Below, one piece after another: positions 9,587 to 18,314 of a stretch of DNA of 64,000 nt. The stretch spans positions 62,001 through 126,000 of the forward strand of contig NZ_FZNS01000006.1 in NCBI RefSeq assembly GCF_900188255.1, read 5' to 3'. The DNA is from Hymenobacter mucosus (lineage in GTDB: Bacteria > Bacteroidota > Bacteroidia > Cytophagales > Hymenobacteraceae). The number at the start of each line of letters is the position of its first letter. Positions within the stretch are counted from its first letter, which is position 1. Position numbers and translations under genes: made by a program. The notes under the pieces were generated by a model. It was given only the letters and a program-made list of their open reading frames with translations, made no database searches and had not been told where the DNA came from.

Positions 9587-11812
9587 ATGACGCTCCGCTC
9601 CTTTGGGCTTGCCTTGCTGCTGTCGGTGGCAAGCCCAGTAGTATTGCCGGCTACCTTGCCAGCCGCTTTTGCTCAGCAGAAATCCACCATTACGCTCGAA
9701 GACATCTGGCAAAAAGGCACCTTTCAGACCCGCTCCGTACCTGGGTTCAACTGGATGAAAGATGGCCGCTACTACTCTGCCCTTGATAAGGGCGACTTAG
9801 TACAGCACGATGTGACCACCGGCCAAGCAGTGCAAACGCTCGTGGCTGCCACCGACTTGAAACTGCCGGGCCAGAACCAGCTCTTACCCGTAGACGGCTA
9901 CCGCTTCAATGCCGACGAAACCAAGGTGTTGTTCAGCACTGATACGGAGCCTATCTACCGGCGCTCTAGTAAGTCGTATTTCTTTGTGTATGACCGGGGT
10001 ACCAAGCAGCTGACGCCCCTCAGTAAAACGGCTGGCAAGCAGCTCTACGCCACGTTTTCTCCCGATGGTAAGCACATTGCTTTCGTGCGCGACAACAACG
10101 TATTTGTAACCGACCTGGGTACCATGCGCGAAACCGCCGTGACAACGGATGGCGCTACGAACCGCATCATCAATGGCGGCACCGACTGGGTATACGAGGA
10201 GGAATTCTCGTTTGCGCAGGGCTTTCAATGGTCACCCGATTCGCGGCAGCTAGCGTACTACACCTTCGACGAAAGCCAGGTGCCCGAGTATAACATGCAG
10301 GAATGGGGCCCCCTTTACCCGCAGGACTACCGCTATAAGTACCCCAAAGCCGGAGAAAAAAACTCGGTGGTGGGCATCTCTACCTATGAGGTGGGCACCG
10401 CCAAAACCACGAGAATGGACGTGGGCGCCGAGACCAACCAATACATTCCGCGCATCCTCTGGACCCAGACGCCCAACTTGCTTAGCATTCAGCGCCTGAA
10501 CCGCTTGCAGAATAAGCTGGAAATCTTGCACGCCGATGCGACCACCGGCAAAACCAGGGTAGTTCTAACCGATACGGACCCGGCCTACGTGGACGTGACC
10601 GACGACCTACGCTACCTCGAAGGTGGGAAGGAATTTCTGTTCACTAGTGAGAAAGACGGCTACCGCCATCTGTACCTGTATGCTATGAACGGCAAGTTGG
10701 TGCGCCAGCTTACAAAGGGTAACTGGGAAATCACCAACATCGACGGCTTCGACGAGAAGAAGGGCCTCGTATATTTCACCAGCACAGAGGCATCGCCCCT
10801 GCAGCGCCATCTCTACCGGGTTGATGTAAAAGGTAAGGGCAAAGTACGGCTCAGTGAAGCCGGCCCCGGTACCAACGCCGTGAACATGAGCTCCGATACG
10901 CGCTACTTCCTCAACTATCACTCGCAGGCTGGCGAGCCACAGGTAGTAAGCTTACGTAGCGGCCAAGATGGCAAGCTGGTGAAAGTGCTGGAAGACAATG
11001 CCGCACTGCGCCAGAAGCTGACAAACTTTACTTTCAGCAAGCTGGAGTTCATCAATTTCAAAACCGCTAGCGGGGTAGCCCTCAACGCGTCGGTGCTGAA
11101 GCCCGCCAATTTTGATCCAAGTAAAAAGTACCCCGTGCTCATGTACGTGTACGGCGGCCCTGGCTCCCAAACAGTAAAGGATGATCAGGGCGGTGGCATT
11201 GCCTTTACCAATTACCTCTGGCATCAACTGTTGGCCCAGCACGGCTACATTGTGGTGTCGGTAGATAACCGGGGTACAGGCGCGCGCGGGGCTGCATTCA
11301 AGAAAAGCACCTACGCTAACCTTGGTAAGCTAGAAACTATTGACCAGGGAGAAAGCGCCGCCTACCTAGCTACCCTGCCCTACGTTGACAAATCGCGCAT
11401 TGGCATCTGGGGCTGGAGCTTCGGAGGCTATATGACCGCGCTGGCTATGACGAAGAATGCCGATATCTTCAAGATGGGTATTTCGGTGGCGCCAGTTACG
11501 AACTGGCGCTATTACGATACGGTGTACACAGAGCGGTTTCTGAAAACGCCTCAGGAAAATCCCCAGGGCTACGACGATAACTCTCCTGTGCAACACGCTG
11601 ACAAGCTGAAAGGCAAACTGCTACTAGTGCACGGCACCGGCGACGACAACGTACACTTCCAAAACTCAGTAGCCTTTGTGGAAGCAATGGTGAAAGCCAA
11701 CAAGGATTTCCAGACCCTGTACTACCCCAACCGCAACCACGGCATTTCGGGTGGCAACACGCGCCTACACCTGTACCGCCAGATGACGGACTACGTGTTG
11801 AAAAACCTATGA
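9587..11812 (+). CDS. Dipeptidyl peptidase IV-like serine peptidase (S9 family)
   Basis: A 741-aa exported prolyl dipeptidase that should release Xaa-Pro dipeptides from peptide N-termini. A signal peptide (SVASPVVLPATLPAAFAQ) precedes a beta-propeller domain of ~470 residues, which holds the DPP-IV substrate-binding motif DWVYEEE with its two Glu. An alpha/beta hydrolase domain follows, with Ser611 in GWSFGGYM, Asp686 in GTGDDNVHF and His718 in NRNHGISG, a complete triad in the expected order. I use the ATG at 9587 because it gives a proper signal peptide. In Bacteroidota this enzyme typically acts in the periplasm in peptide use. Confidence 0.95.
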   Translation: MTLRSFGLALLLSVASPVVLPATLPAAFAQQKSTITLEDIWQKGTFQTRSVPGFNWMKDGRYYSALDKGDLVQHDVTTGQAVQTLVAATDLKLPGQNQLLPVDGYRFNADETKVLFSTDTEPIYRRSSKSYFFVYDRGTKQLTPLSKTAGKQLYATFSPDGKHIAFVRDNNVFVTDLGTMRETAVTTDGATNRIINGGTDWVYEEEFSFAQGFQWSPDSRQLAYYTFDESQVPEYNMQEWGPLYPQDYRYKYPKAGEKNSVVGISTYEVGTAKTTRMDVGAETNQYIPRILWTQTPNLLSIQRLNRLQNKLEILHADATTGKTRVVLTDTDPAYVDVTDDLRYLEGGKEFLFTSEKDGYRHLYLYAMNGKLVRQLTKGNWEITNIDGFDEKKGLVYFTSTEASPLQRHLYRVDVKGKGKVRLSEAGPGTNAVNMSSDTRYFLNYHSQAGEPQVVSLRSGQDGKLVKVLEDNAALRQKLTNFTFSKLEFINFKTASGVALNASVLKPANFDPSKKYPVLMYVYGGPGSQTVKDDQGGGIAFTNYLWHQLLAQHGYIVVSVDNRGTGARGAAFKKSTYANLGKLETIDQGESAAYLATLPYVDKSRIGIWGWSFGGYMTALAMTKNADIFKMGISVAPVTNWRYYDTVYTERFLKTPQENPQGYDDNSPVQHADKLKGKLLLVHGTGDDNVHFQNSVAFVEAMVKANKDFQTLYYPNRNHGISGGNTRLHLYRQMTDYVLKNL

Positions 11813-11820
11813 TTCTGCTG

Positions 11821-11873
11821 CCACTAGCTACCAGCACAGCCACTTACGCGGCGGTAAGGCTGGTAGCTAGTGG
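11821..11873. terminator. Imperfect long hairpin between convergent genes
   Basis: Two 15-bp arms (CCACTAGCTACCAGC and its complement) at 11821-11835 and 11859-11873 enclose a smaller TTAC/GTAA stem. The right arm contains the stop codon of the minus-strand hypothetical gene. Probably a shared terminator without a strong T tract. Confidence 0.6.
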
Positions 11874-12133
11874 TAATAGGATGGCTGGTTCTCCACAACT
11901 ACATAGTCGTGGGTCTCCGTGGTGCTGCTCCGATGAAAGCGGATAGAAGTAATTTGTAGCCCGAGCAAGTAAGGGCTGCGAAATTGCTCGTAGAGGTCCG
12001 TTAGTATCTCGTGTAGCTCAGCAGTTTGGCTAGAAACCAGCCGCTTTACCTGCCGGGTGCCGACTATTTGTCCGCACTGCACTTCTGCCAGCGTAAGCTG
12101 ACAACACACCATGTAGGGAAGCCCGCTTTTCAT
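11867..12133 (-). CDS. Small hypothetical protein
   Basis: An 88-aa protein I do not recognise, from an ATG giving MKSGLPYMVC; ATGs farther upstream would add up to 23 residues. The sequence has a central helix-like region (QVKRLVSSQTAELHEILTDLYEQF) and strands ending in EQF-LLGLQITSIRFHR. There is no signal peptide. It ends at a hairpin shared with the DPP-IV gene, which supports it as a transcription unit, but coding status rests mainly on composition and context. Confidence 0.5.
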   Translation of the reverse strand: MKSGLPYMVCCQLTLAEVQCGQIVGTRQVKRLVSSQTAELHEILTDLYEQFRSPYLLGLQITSIRFHRSSTTETHDYVVVENQPSYYH

Positions 12134-12291
12134 AGTCATCAGGAGGAAAGGATGGCAATGAGAACAATGCTTCAAAGCTAATAATATTAGCTTAAAATCC
12201 AATTAAGTTAGTATTAATTCGTTAGCCAGTTGCAGCCGTTTGGGCAGCAGAACTCGTTCTGGTAATTACCAGCCTAATCCTGCCCATCAGT

Positions 12292-13212
12292 TCACGACAG
12301 GGCTTGGGGTGGGGGCGAGCCACTACCTGCTGGCCTAGTTTTATCCTGTGGGAGGGGCACAAACTCCTTGTTATCATTAGGCGGTAGAATAATCCGGCCG
12401 GCTTGCCAATCGGCCTTTGCTTGCTCGATCCGCTCTCGTTTTGAGGATACAAAGTTCCACCAGATAAACCGCTCGCCGAGGGGTTCGCCCCCAAGGAGCA
12501 TAAGGGTGCTAGCCTCACGGGCCACTAGTACCGGGTCGATGCCTGGGGTGAATACGAGTAGCTGTCCTGGTCCGTAGGTATGGCCGCTTACTTCTACCAG
12601 CCCCTTAGCCACGTAGGCACCCCGCTCGGGGTAGCCCTGGGGCAAGCCGAAGCGGGCACCCGGTTGCAGTACTACATGCAAATAGAACAAGGGCGAGTGG
12701 GTGCGTACCTCATTATGTAGCCCAAAGGCATTGCCAGCAATCAAGCGCATCCACACGCCTGGCTCGGTGAAAACAGGTAGCTTGTGGGTCTGATAGTTGG
12801 TGAAGGACGGAGCACATTCCTCATCAGCTTCGGGTAGGGCCACCCACGTCTGAAGCATTTCTAAGGCGCCACCAGCCAGCGTTGCAGGGTCCTCAAACCG
12901 CTCAGAATGAGCAATGCCGCTGCCTGCCGTCATCCAGTTTACCTCTCCGGGCCGAATAATTTGCTGTACGCCTAGGCTGTCGCGGTGGGTAACCTGCCCG
13001 CCAAATAGGTAGCTCACCGTGGACAAGCCAATGTGCGGGTGTGGCAGCACATCTAACGCCGAGAGTTGCTCGGGGGCCATATGTACGGGGCCAGCATGGT
13101 CCATAAAAATAAAAGGGCCTAGCATGCGCCGCAGTCGGTAAGGTAGAATTCGGCGAACCGCAAAGCCTGGGCTTAGGGCTGCCGGCCGGGCATCAATTAC
13201 AAGGTCTAGCAT
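12292..13212 (-). CDS. Pirin family protein
   Basis: A 306-aa bicupin. The N-terminal cupin shows the pirin metal-binding pattern, with MDHAGP, PHPHIGLSTVSYLFGG and the later GEVNWMTAGSGIAHSER, giving three His and one Glu near the expected positions. The second cupin contains YLHVVLQPGARFGLPQGY and LLVFTPGIDPVLV. Length is close to the family's ~290 aa. Bacterial pirins are quercetinase-like or regulatory proteins; no substrate can be assigned here. It is monocistronic, with a 228-bp divergent region to the TonB-domain lipoprotein. Confidence 0.93.
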   Translation of the reverse strand: MLDLVIDARPAALSPGFAVRRILPYRLRRMLGPFIFMDHAGPVHMAPEQLSALDVLPHPHIGLSTVSYLFGGQVTHRDSLGVQQIIRPGEVNWMTAGSGIAHSERFEDPATLAGGALEMLQTWVALPEADEECAPSFTNYQTHKLPVFTEPGVWMRLIAGNAFGLHNEVRTHSPLFYLHVVLQPGARFGLPQGYPERGAYVAKGLVEVSGHTYGPGQLLVFTPGIDPVLVAREASTLMLLGGEPLGERFIWWNFVSSKRERIEQAKADWQAGRIILPPNDNKEFVPLPQDKTRPAGSGSPPPQALS

Positions 13213-13440
13213 AAGAACAGCGTAGAAACAAGAGGAACGGGTGCCTGCCGGGTTAAACAGCTGCGTTCTGGCTTGGCGAGCGAGTAGAAGCCCCTAAGAC
13301 CACAGCAATGAGCGTCTAAAATAGAAGTATAGGCAATGAGTAGCGGCATAGCTATACTAAAATAGGTTTAACTCAACTATTTACTGGAAAAGCGTATCCT
13401 TGGGGCAGTAAAACGGACTTTTTTAGCGTAGAGCACGCGT

Positions 13441-14883
13441 ATGCCAACGTTTACCCCAACTCGTTTCCTGCAGATAGGACTGCTAGGGATTCTTAGTACT
13501 GCCTGCCAGCAAGAGAAGCCAGCCCGTACGGAGCCAGCTACTAGCCCGGCCTTAGCCGATACGCTCAACCTGGATTCCCTGGCGCAGCCCGTGGCAACCC
13601 CCGTGCGGCGCGATTGGCACCGCGTAGAGCGGCCTACTAGCCGCAATGCTCCTTTAATAGTGTATCAGCGCGGCATCCACAAACCTGCGGCCTTCAATGC
13701 TGATGCCCCCCCCATGGAAGCCCGTCTACAGGACCTGACCCTGAAGGCCAGCGAATATTTTCAGATTGACCCGGCCCGGCCCGCCGAATTGCGTGGGCAG
13801 GATGGTACCATCGTGCGTATTCCGGCAGGCGCCCTTGTGGACCGGCAGCAACGCCCCGCTACCGGAACCGTGTGGATAGAGCTAAAGGAATGCTATTCCG
13901 TAGCGGACCTATTGCTGTCTAACCTCCTCACCGAAACCGAAACCGGCGTTGCGCTAGAGCTGGCAGGGGCCGTATTGGTGCGCGCTACCGCCGGAGGGCA
14001 ACAGCTGGCCCTAGCTGCTGGGCGCGAAATGCAGGTAGAAATGGCGGAGGAAGCCCGGCGCGTGCAGCAGCTTTACTATGGGCAGGCTGCCCCCGCTACA
14101 GAGCCAGTTCGCTGGGCCGAGGCTCCTAGCAAAGAGGAGCCGGAGCAAAATGTGTACACCACAGCCGAGCAAATGCCCGGCTATGGCAATGGCCCCGCCG
14201 ACCTCAACCGCCTCATTCGCTACCCACGCCAGGCGCAGGAGCGCCAAACACAAGGATTGGTATTGGCTTCGTTTGTGGTAGATGAAAGCGGGCGAATCAC
14301 TAGCCCGCGCATTGTGCGGAGCCTTGGCGACGGGTGCGACCAAGAAGTGCTGCGCGTGTTACGCCAAACCTCTGGCCGCTGGAAGCCCGGCCGCCAGGGT
14401 GGACAAGCCGTAAAAGTGCGCATGACGCTGCCCATCCGCTTTTCCTTCCAAGAAGGGCGGGCTACTGCCGCCGATGAAATGCTTGCTACCACAGCCAGCG
14501 ACGCCGAAGCCACGCTGCCCGGCTTCACCGACGTGACTGGTGGGCTATGGGTAGGGCAGTTGGGCTGGGTAGCGGTTGGGAAAGAGTGGCGCGGCCCTGC
14601 TTCACCTTACTACGTGCCCTTCGCCAGCGCCACCGAGCATACCACGTTGCGCGTTGTAGTGCCTGGCCGGCGGGTAGTACTAGCGGGCCAGCCCCAAGCT
14701 GGAGGCTATCAGTTTATGTCGGTGCCTTCTTTCACGAAGGTGGTCCTTCTGGGCATGCGCTATGAAAACGGCACGCCATTCGTCGCACGCCAGGACGTGC
14801 GCACCAGCAGCCCACCCGATTCGTTGCAATTTGCCGAAACTACCCTGGGCGATTTGGAAGCCACACTCGCCCGGTTCAACTAG
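13441..14883 (+). CDS. Lipoprotein with an internal TonB C-terminal domain
   Basis: A 480-aa protein with a lipoprotein signal ending at Cys22 (LLGILSTAC). Residues ~70-200 form a beta-rich domain (TIVRIPAGALVDRQQRPATG) seen in other Bacteroidota surface proteins. Residues ~243-335 match the TonB C-terminal domain: LIRYPRQAQERQTQGLV, then FVVDESGRITSPRIVRSLG and GRWKPGRQGGQAVKVRMTLP. A further ~145-residue beta domain follows. Classical TonB is anchored in the inner membrane by a transmembrane helix; here the anchor is a lipid, so energy transduction by ExbB/D is doubtful. The domain may serve as a peptidoglycan or receptor-binding module instead. Confidence 0.85.
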   Translation: MPTFTPTRFLQIGLLGILSTACQQEKPARTEPATSPALADTLNLDSLAQPVATPVRRDWHRVERPTSRNAPLIVYQRGIHKPAAFNADAPPMEARLQDLTLKASEYFQIDPARPAELRGQDGTIVRIPAGALVDRQQRPATGTVWIELKECYSVADLLLSNLLTETETGVALELAGAVLVRATAGGQQLALAAGREMQVEMAEEARRVQQLYYGQAAPATEPVRWAEAPSKEEPEQNVYTTAEQMPGYGNGPADLNRLIRYPRQAQERQTQGLVLASFVVDESGRITSPRIVRSLGDGCDQEVLRVLRQTSGRWKPGRQGGQAVKVRMTLPIRFSFQEGRATAADEMLATTASDAEATLPGFTDVTGGLWVGQLGWVAVGKEWRGPASPYYVPFASATEHTTLRVVVPGRRVVLAGQPQAGGYQFMSVPSFTKVVLLGMRYENGTPFVARQDVRTSSPPDSLQFAETTLGDLEATLARFN

Positions 14884-14933
14884 TTGGTAGAGTATTTTTT
14901 AGAGCGTTTCGTGCGCTGTATAACCTTTTCTGG

Positions 14934-14974
14934 AATCCCCGTTGCATAGTACTCGGTGCAACGGGGATTTTTTG
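14934..14974 (+). terminator. Rho-independent terminator
   Basis: A perfect 13-bp stem (AATCCCCGTTGCA with its complement, 10-nt loop) followed by TTTTTTG lies 50 bp after the TonB-domain lipoprotein stop. Confidence 0.88.
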
Positions 14975-15146
14975 TTTCACACAGTGAAATGAGGCAATCA
15001 GAGAGTAAATATTACGCTCATCGAGAAACAGCCACCCTTGGCCAAAAACCAACAACATGAATTTAAATAAGCTAAGACGGGGTATGTAAATTTCGCTGAT
15101 TGACTGTTGCCAGCTCCCTGCTCCACAACCACCTGTGCACTACTGT

Positions 15147-16382
15147 ATGGTTCAACTCCTACTCCGCCTTTTTCTCCTTACACTTACTGTGCTTGGAGCC
15201 GCCCGCGGGTGGGCTCAAACCCCCGTATCAGCCCCTAACTCCCGACCGGTATCGGTCTATATCACAGCCCACCCCGATGACTGGCAGCTCTTTATGGGCT
15301 CTGATGCGTGCGATGATGTGCAGCGGCGCAACGCGAAAGTGGTTTTCATTTGCCTCACGGGTGGACAGGCCAATAAAGTAGATGATGCGTACTGGCAAAG
15401 CCGGGAAACCGCTTGCCAAGCTGCTATACAAAAAGCGGCTAACCTTACTACGGCTGCCAGCACAGTACCTATGCCAGCGCAAGAAAGCGTCAATGCCCAT
15501 TCGGTGACAGTGGTGCGCTACCGGAGTACCGTTGCCTACTTTTTGCACTTACCCGATGGCAACCTTGATGGCAAAGGACAAAGCCGGGGCGGGTTCCAAA
15601 GCATGAAGTTACTTTTTAAGGCAGGGCGTCCTGTTGCCCCCTTAGATCATGGACCGGCCTACACTTCATGGAATGACTTAGTCGCGACTGTGCGGGCACT
15701 GTTGCAGCGCGAAGTAGGAAGCGCCAAGCTCGAAGTACATACTCCCCAGCCAAATGAGCGCTACAACCCCGGCGACCATTCTGACCACCGAATGGCAGGG
15801 GAACTGGCCCTGGCCGCCACAGCCCAAACGGAGTGCCGATACCAGTTGTATGTGGGGTACGACAGTAGCCGACGGCCCCTTAATCTGACGGCAACTCAAA
15901 CCGAAAACCAGCGGGCTGTGTACCAGGCCTACAGCCAAAAGATGGCTGAGCAGGGCCAGCCAAGCTCCTGGGACGAAGCGCATCTACGCTTTATTGGCCG
16001 TCAGTACTCGTTTATTCGGCACTGCCCGGGAAATAGCCTCAACAGCGGTACCCCCGCCGCCCCCAGCACCTCTGCTTCGGGTACGAACCCAGATGAGCCA
16101 GTCGAGGTAGCCACGGGCATAGTATTGGAGCCGAGCTACCCCAATCCATTCAACGAGTCTAGCCTGCTGACGTACCGCTTGCCCACCGCCGCTGCCGTCT
16201 GGTTGCGCGTACTGGATAGTCAGGGCCGGGAGGTTGTGAGCCTATTGCGCGGAAGCCAACAGTCAGCCGGTAAGCACGAGCAATGGCTTGATGTTCATAG
16301 CTTTCCTGCTACAGGTTTGTACGTGGCAGAACTGCGCGTAGGTAGCCAGCACCGCATCTGCCGCCTCGAAATTATTCGCTGA
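15147..16382 (+). CDS. PIG-L family deacetylase with T9SS sorting domain
   Basis: A 411-aa secreted protein. The signal peptide (LLRLFLLTLTVLGAARGWAQ) is followed by a PIG-L/LmbE-type zinc-dependent N-deacetylase domain over ~270 residues. The first metal motif is AHPDDWQLFMG and the second is PGDHSDHRMAGE. The final ~80 residues are a type IX secretion sorting domain (EPSYPNPFNESSLLTYRLP through GLYVAELRVGSQ). The usual AHPDD is followed by Glu or Asp in many family members; here it is Trp. The likely substrate is an N-acetylated sugar or glycan at the cell surface. The gene lies 17 bp before a polytopic membrane protein, suggesting joint expression. An in-frame ATG at 15135 would add four residues. 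Confidence 0.9.
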   Translation: MVQLLLRLFLLTLTVLGAARGWAQTPVSAPNSRPVSVYITAHPDDWQLFMGSDACDDVQRRNAKVVFICLTGGQANKVDDAYWQSRETACQAAIQKAANLTTAASTVPMPAQESVNAHSVTVVRYRSTVAYFLHLPDGNLDGKGQSRGGFQSMKLLFKAGRPVAPLDHGPAYTSWNDLVATVRALLQREVGSAKLEVHTPQPNERYNPGDHSDHRMAGELALAATAQTECRYQLYVGYDSSRRPLNLTATQTENQRAVYQAYSQKMAEQGQPSSWDEAHLRFIGRQYSFIRHCPGNSLNSGTPAAPSTSASGTNPDEPVEVATGIVLEPSYPNPFNESSLLTYRLPTAAAVWLRVLDSQGREVVSLLRGSQQSAGKHEQWLDVHSFPATGLYVAELRVGSQHRICRLEIIR

Positions 16383-16399
16383 TTTTTCAGTTTTTGACG

Positions 16400-18283
16400 A
16401 TGCATTTCCTGTTGACGGTACTTCGCCGCCGTCCTTCCCAGGCCGCTCTTTTGGGCGCGGCTTTGCTGCTTCAGTGTTTGCTGGTTTTTCGGGCCTTTGG
16501 CCTCCTGCTTACCGAGCCAGGCCAGCACCTGCTGGTTTCCGGCTTCGACGGAATGAAAAACTACTTCACCTTTCAAGCCTACGTGCAACAGCCCGCGGCC
16601 TACGGTATGCGGTGGTTTGGAATGATGAACTACCCCTTCGGCGACTACATTTTCTACACCGATAACACTCCCCTGCTCGCGTGGCTCGTCCGGCTATGGT
16701 CGCGCTACGTCTCTGATGTATCGCCTTGGGGAATTGACATCTACCATGTGCTGCTATTAGCAGGTATGTTGCTGAGTACGGGGCTGCTGGTAGCCATTCT
16801 GCGCCGCATACTGCACTACTGGGGGCTGATAGTGGTGTTTTCAGTTGTACTACCTTGGCTTAACCCCCAGCTAGGGCGTTTGCTGATGGGGCATTTCAAC
16901 CTGTCGTATAGCTGGGTGATCTTGCTTGCCATTTGGGGGCTAATGCGCCTGTACGACCGCGCGGAGGCAGGACAACCCATCGGAAGGCTGGTAGCTGGTC
17001 TGACAACGGCCTTCACGCTTATTTCCTTTGTGCATCTGTATTATCTGCCGCAGTTAGCGCTGCTCACGGCTGCTTTCTTTGCCCTGTGGCTGCTTCCCAA
17101 CGGCCGCTGGCGGCAGCAGCCACTGTTGCTGATGAGCACCGTGCTGACCTTAGCGCCCATGCTCCTAAGCGTTGGGTTCGTGCGCTTGGTAGACGCCTAC
17201 TACTCTCTGCGACTAACAACCCCCACGGGTTTCAATACACCCGCGTGGAAGCTACAGGCGCTAGCGCTTATTCAGCCCTACGCATACCAAACTACACACT
17301 TCATCTTTGAGCCAACCAAACCGGTTTCAGAAGAGTCGCAGGCGTACTTAGGTGCCTTTGCCCTGTTCGGGCTCGTGGTTGCGCTTATTGGGTGGGTGTT
17401 TCGGCGGGCCCTGGTACGGCAATGGTGGCGGAGCTGGGGGCAACTCCCGCAACAGCGCCTACTTCTCCTGCTTGGGGTAGCGTCGTTGGCAGGCTTTTTT
17501 GCTTCGGTGGGCACGGTGTACGAAGTAGAGGACGGACAGTTTACGTGGCATAATTACCTGAGTGTCTTCTTCTACCTGCACAAGATTACGGGAGCCGCTG
17601 CTCATTTTCGTACGGTAGCTCGCTTCTGCTGGCCTTTCTTCTGGATGGTGAACCTACTGGTGGTAGCGGGGCTTGATTATTGGCTGCGCATTGGCCGGTG
17701 GACTGCTCGTTGGGTGGTGGTGGTGGCCCTGGTGTTACTTGCCCTCATCGACATGCGCGACACCATTAAGCACTACCGGCATAGCATCTTGCCCAACCCG
17801 CTCACCAATGTGCAAGCGCAACCGGAACTGGCGCCGCTGCTAGCGTCGCTTCGGCCCCACGACTACCAGGCTATTCTACCCGTGCCATTCTATCATGTGG
17901 GCAGTGAAGACATGGACCTAACGCTGGATGATGATAACCGCCACTCCCTGCATAGCTACCAGCTAGCCCTGCGCACCAACCTGCCTTTAATGGCTACGAA
18001 ACTTTCGCGTACGCCACCTGTGCATGCTAAGCTGCTGCGTAGTGTGTTTGACTCTGCTGGTCCGGCACCGGAACTACGTCGGCAGCTAGTAGCCAATGGC
18101 AAACCCGTACTCGTGCTCTACGACCAGAGCTACTATGACGGCACCGACTCGTTGGCCGCCCGGCAAACCAACCCGTACGCTCGTCAATTGGTGGAGGCAG
18201 GCGCTAGCTTTCCAACCAACCAGCACCTAACCCTGCTGGCCCAGTCAGGGAAGCTACACCTGTACCGGTGGGACGTACGCTAA
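16400..18283 (+). CDS. Polytopic membrane protein, putative GT-C glycosyltransferase
   Basis: A 627-aa protein with about eleven hydrophobic helices over the first ~460 residues and a soluble C-terminal part. The first extracytoplasmic loop contains SGFDGMKNYFTFQAYV and NYPFGDYIFYTDNTP, acidic motifs placed as in GT-C enzymes that use lipid-linked sugars. A later loop has TLISFVHLYYLPQ. The C-terminal ~150 residues (QAILPVPFYHVGSEDMDL) probably face the periplasm. No exact family can be named. It starts 17 bp after the PIG-L gene, so the pair may modify the same glycan. Confidence 0.8.
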   Translation: MHFLLTVLRRRPSQAALLGAALLLQCLLVFRAFGLLLTEPGQHLLVSGFDGMKNYFTFQAYVQQPAAYGMRWFGMMNYPFGDYIFYTDNTPLLAWLVRLWSRYVSDVSPWGIDIYHVLLLAGMLLSTGLLVAILRRILHYWGLIVVFSVVLPWLNPQLGRLLMGHFNLSYSWVILLAIWGLMRLYDRAEAGQPIGRLVAGLTTAFTLISFVHLYYLPQLALLTAAFFALWLLPNGRWRQQPLLLMSTVLTLAPMLLSVGFVRLVDAYYSLRLTTPTGFNTPAWKLQALALIQPYAYQTTHFIFEPTKPVSEESQAYLGAFALFGLVVALIGWVFRRALVRQWWRSWGQLPQQRLLLLLGVASLAGFFASVGTVYEVEDGQFTWHNYLSVFFYLHKITGAAAHFRTVARFCWPFFWMVNLLVVAGLDYWLRIGRWTARWVVVVALVLLALIDMRDTIKHYRHSILPNPLTNVQAQPELAPLLASLRPHDYQAILPVPFYHVGSEDMDLTLDDDNRHSLHSYQLALRTNLPLMATKLSRTPPVHAKLLRSVFDSAGPAPELRRQLVANGKPVLVLYDQSYYDGTDSLAARQTNPYARQLVEAGASFPTNQHLTLLAQSGKLHLYRWDVR

Positions 18284-18314
18284 AACGGTAAGCTGTTATT
18301 TGGTAGCAGGTTGC

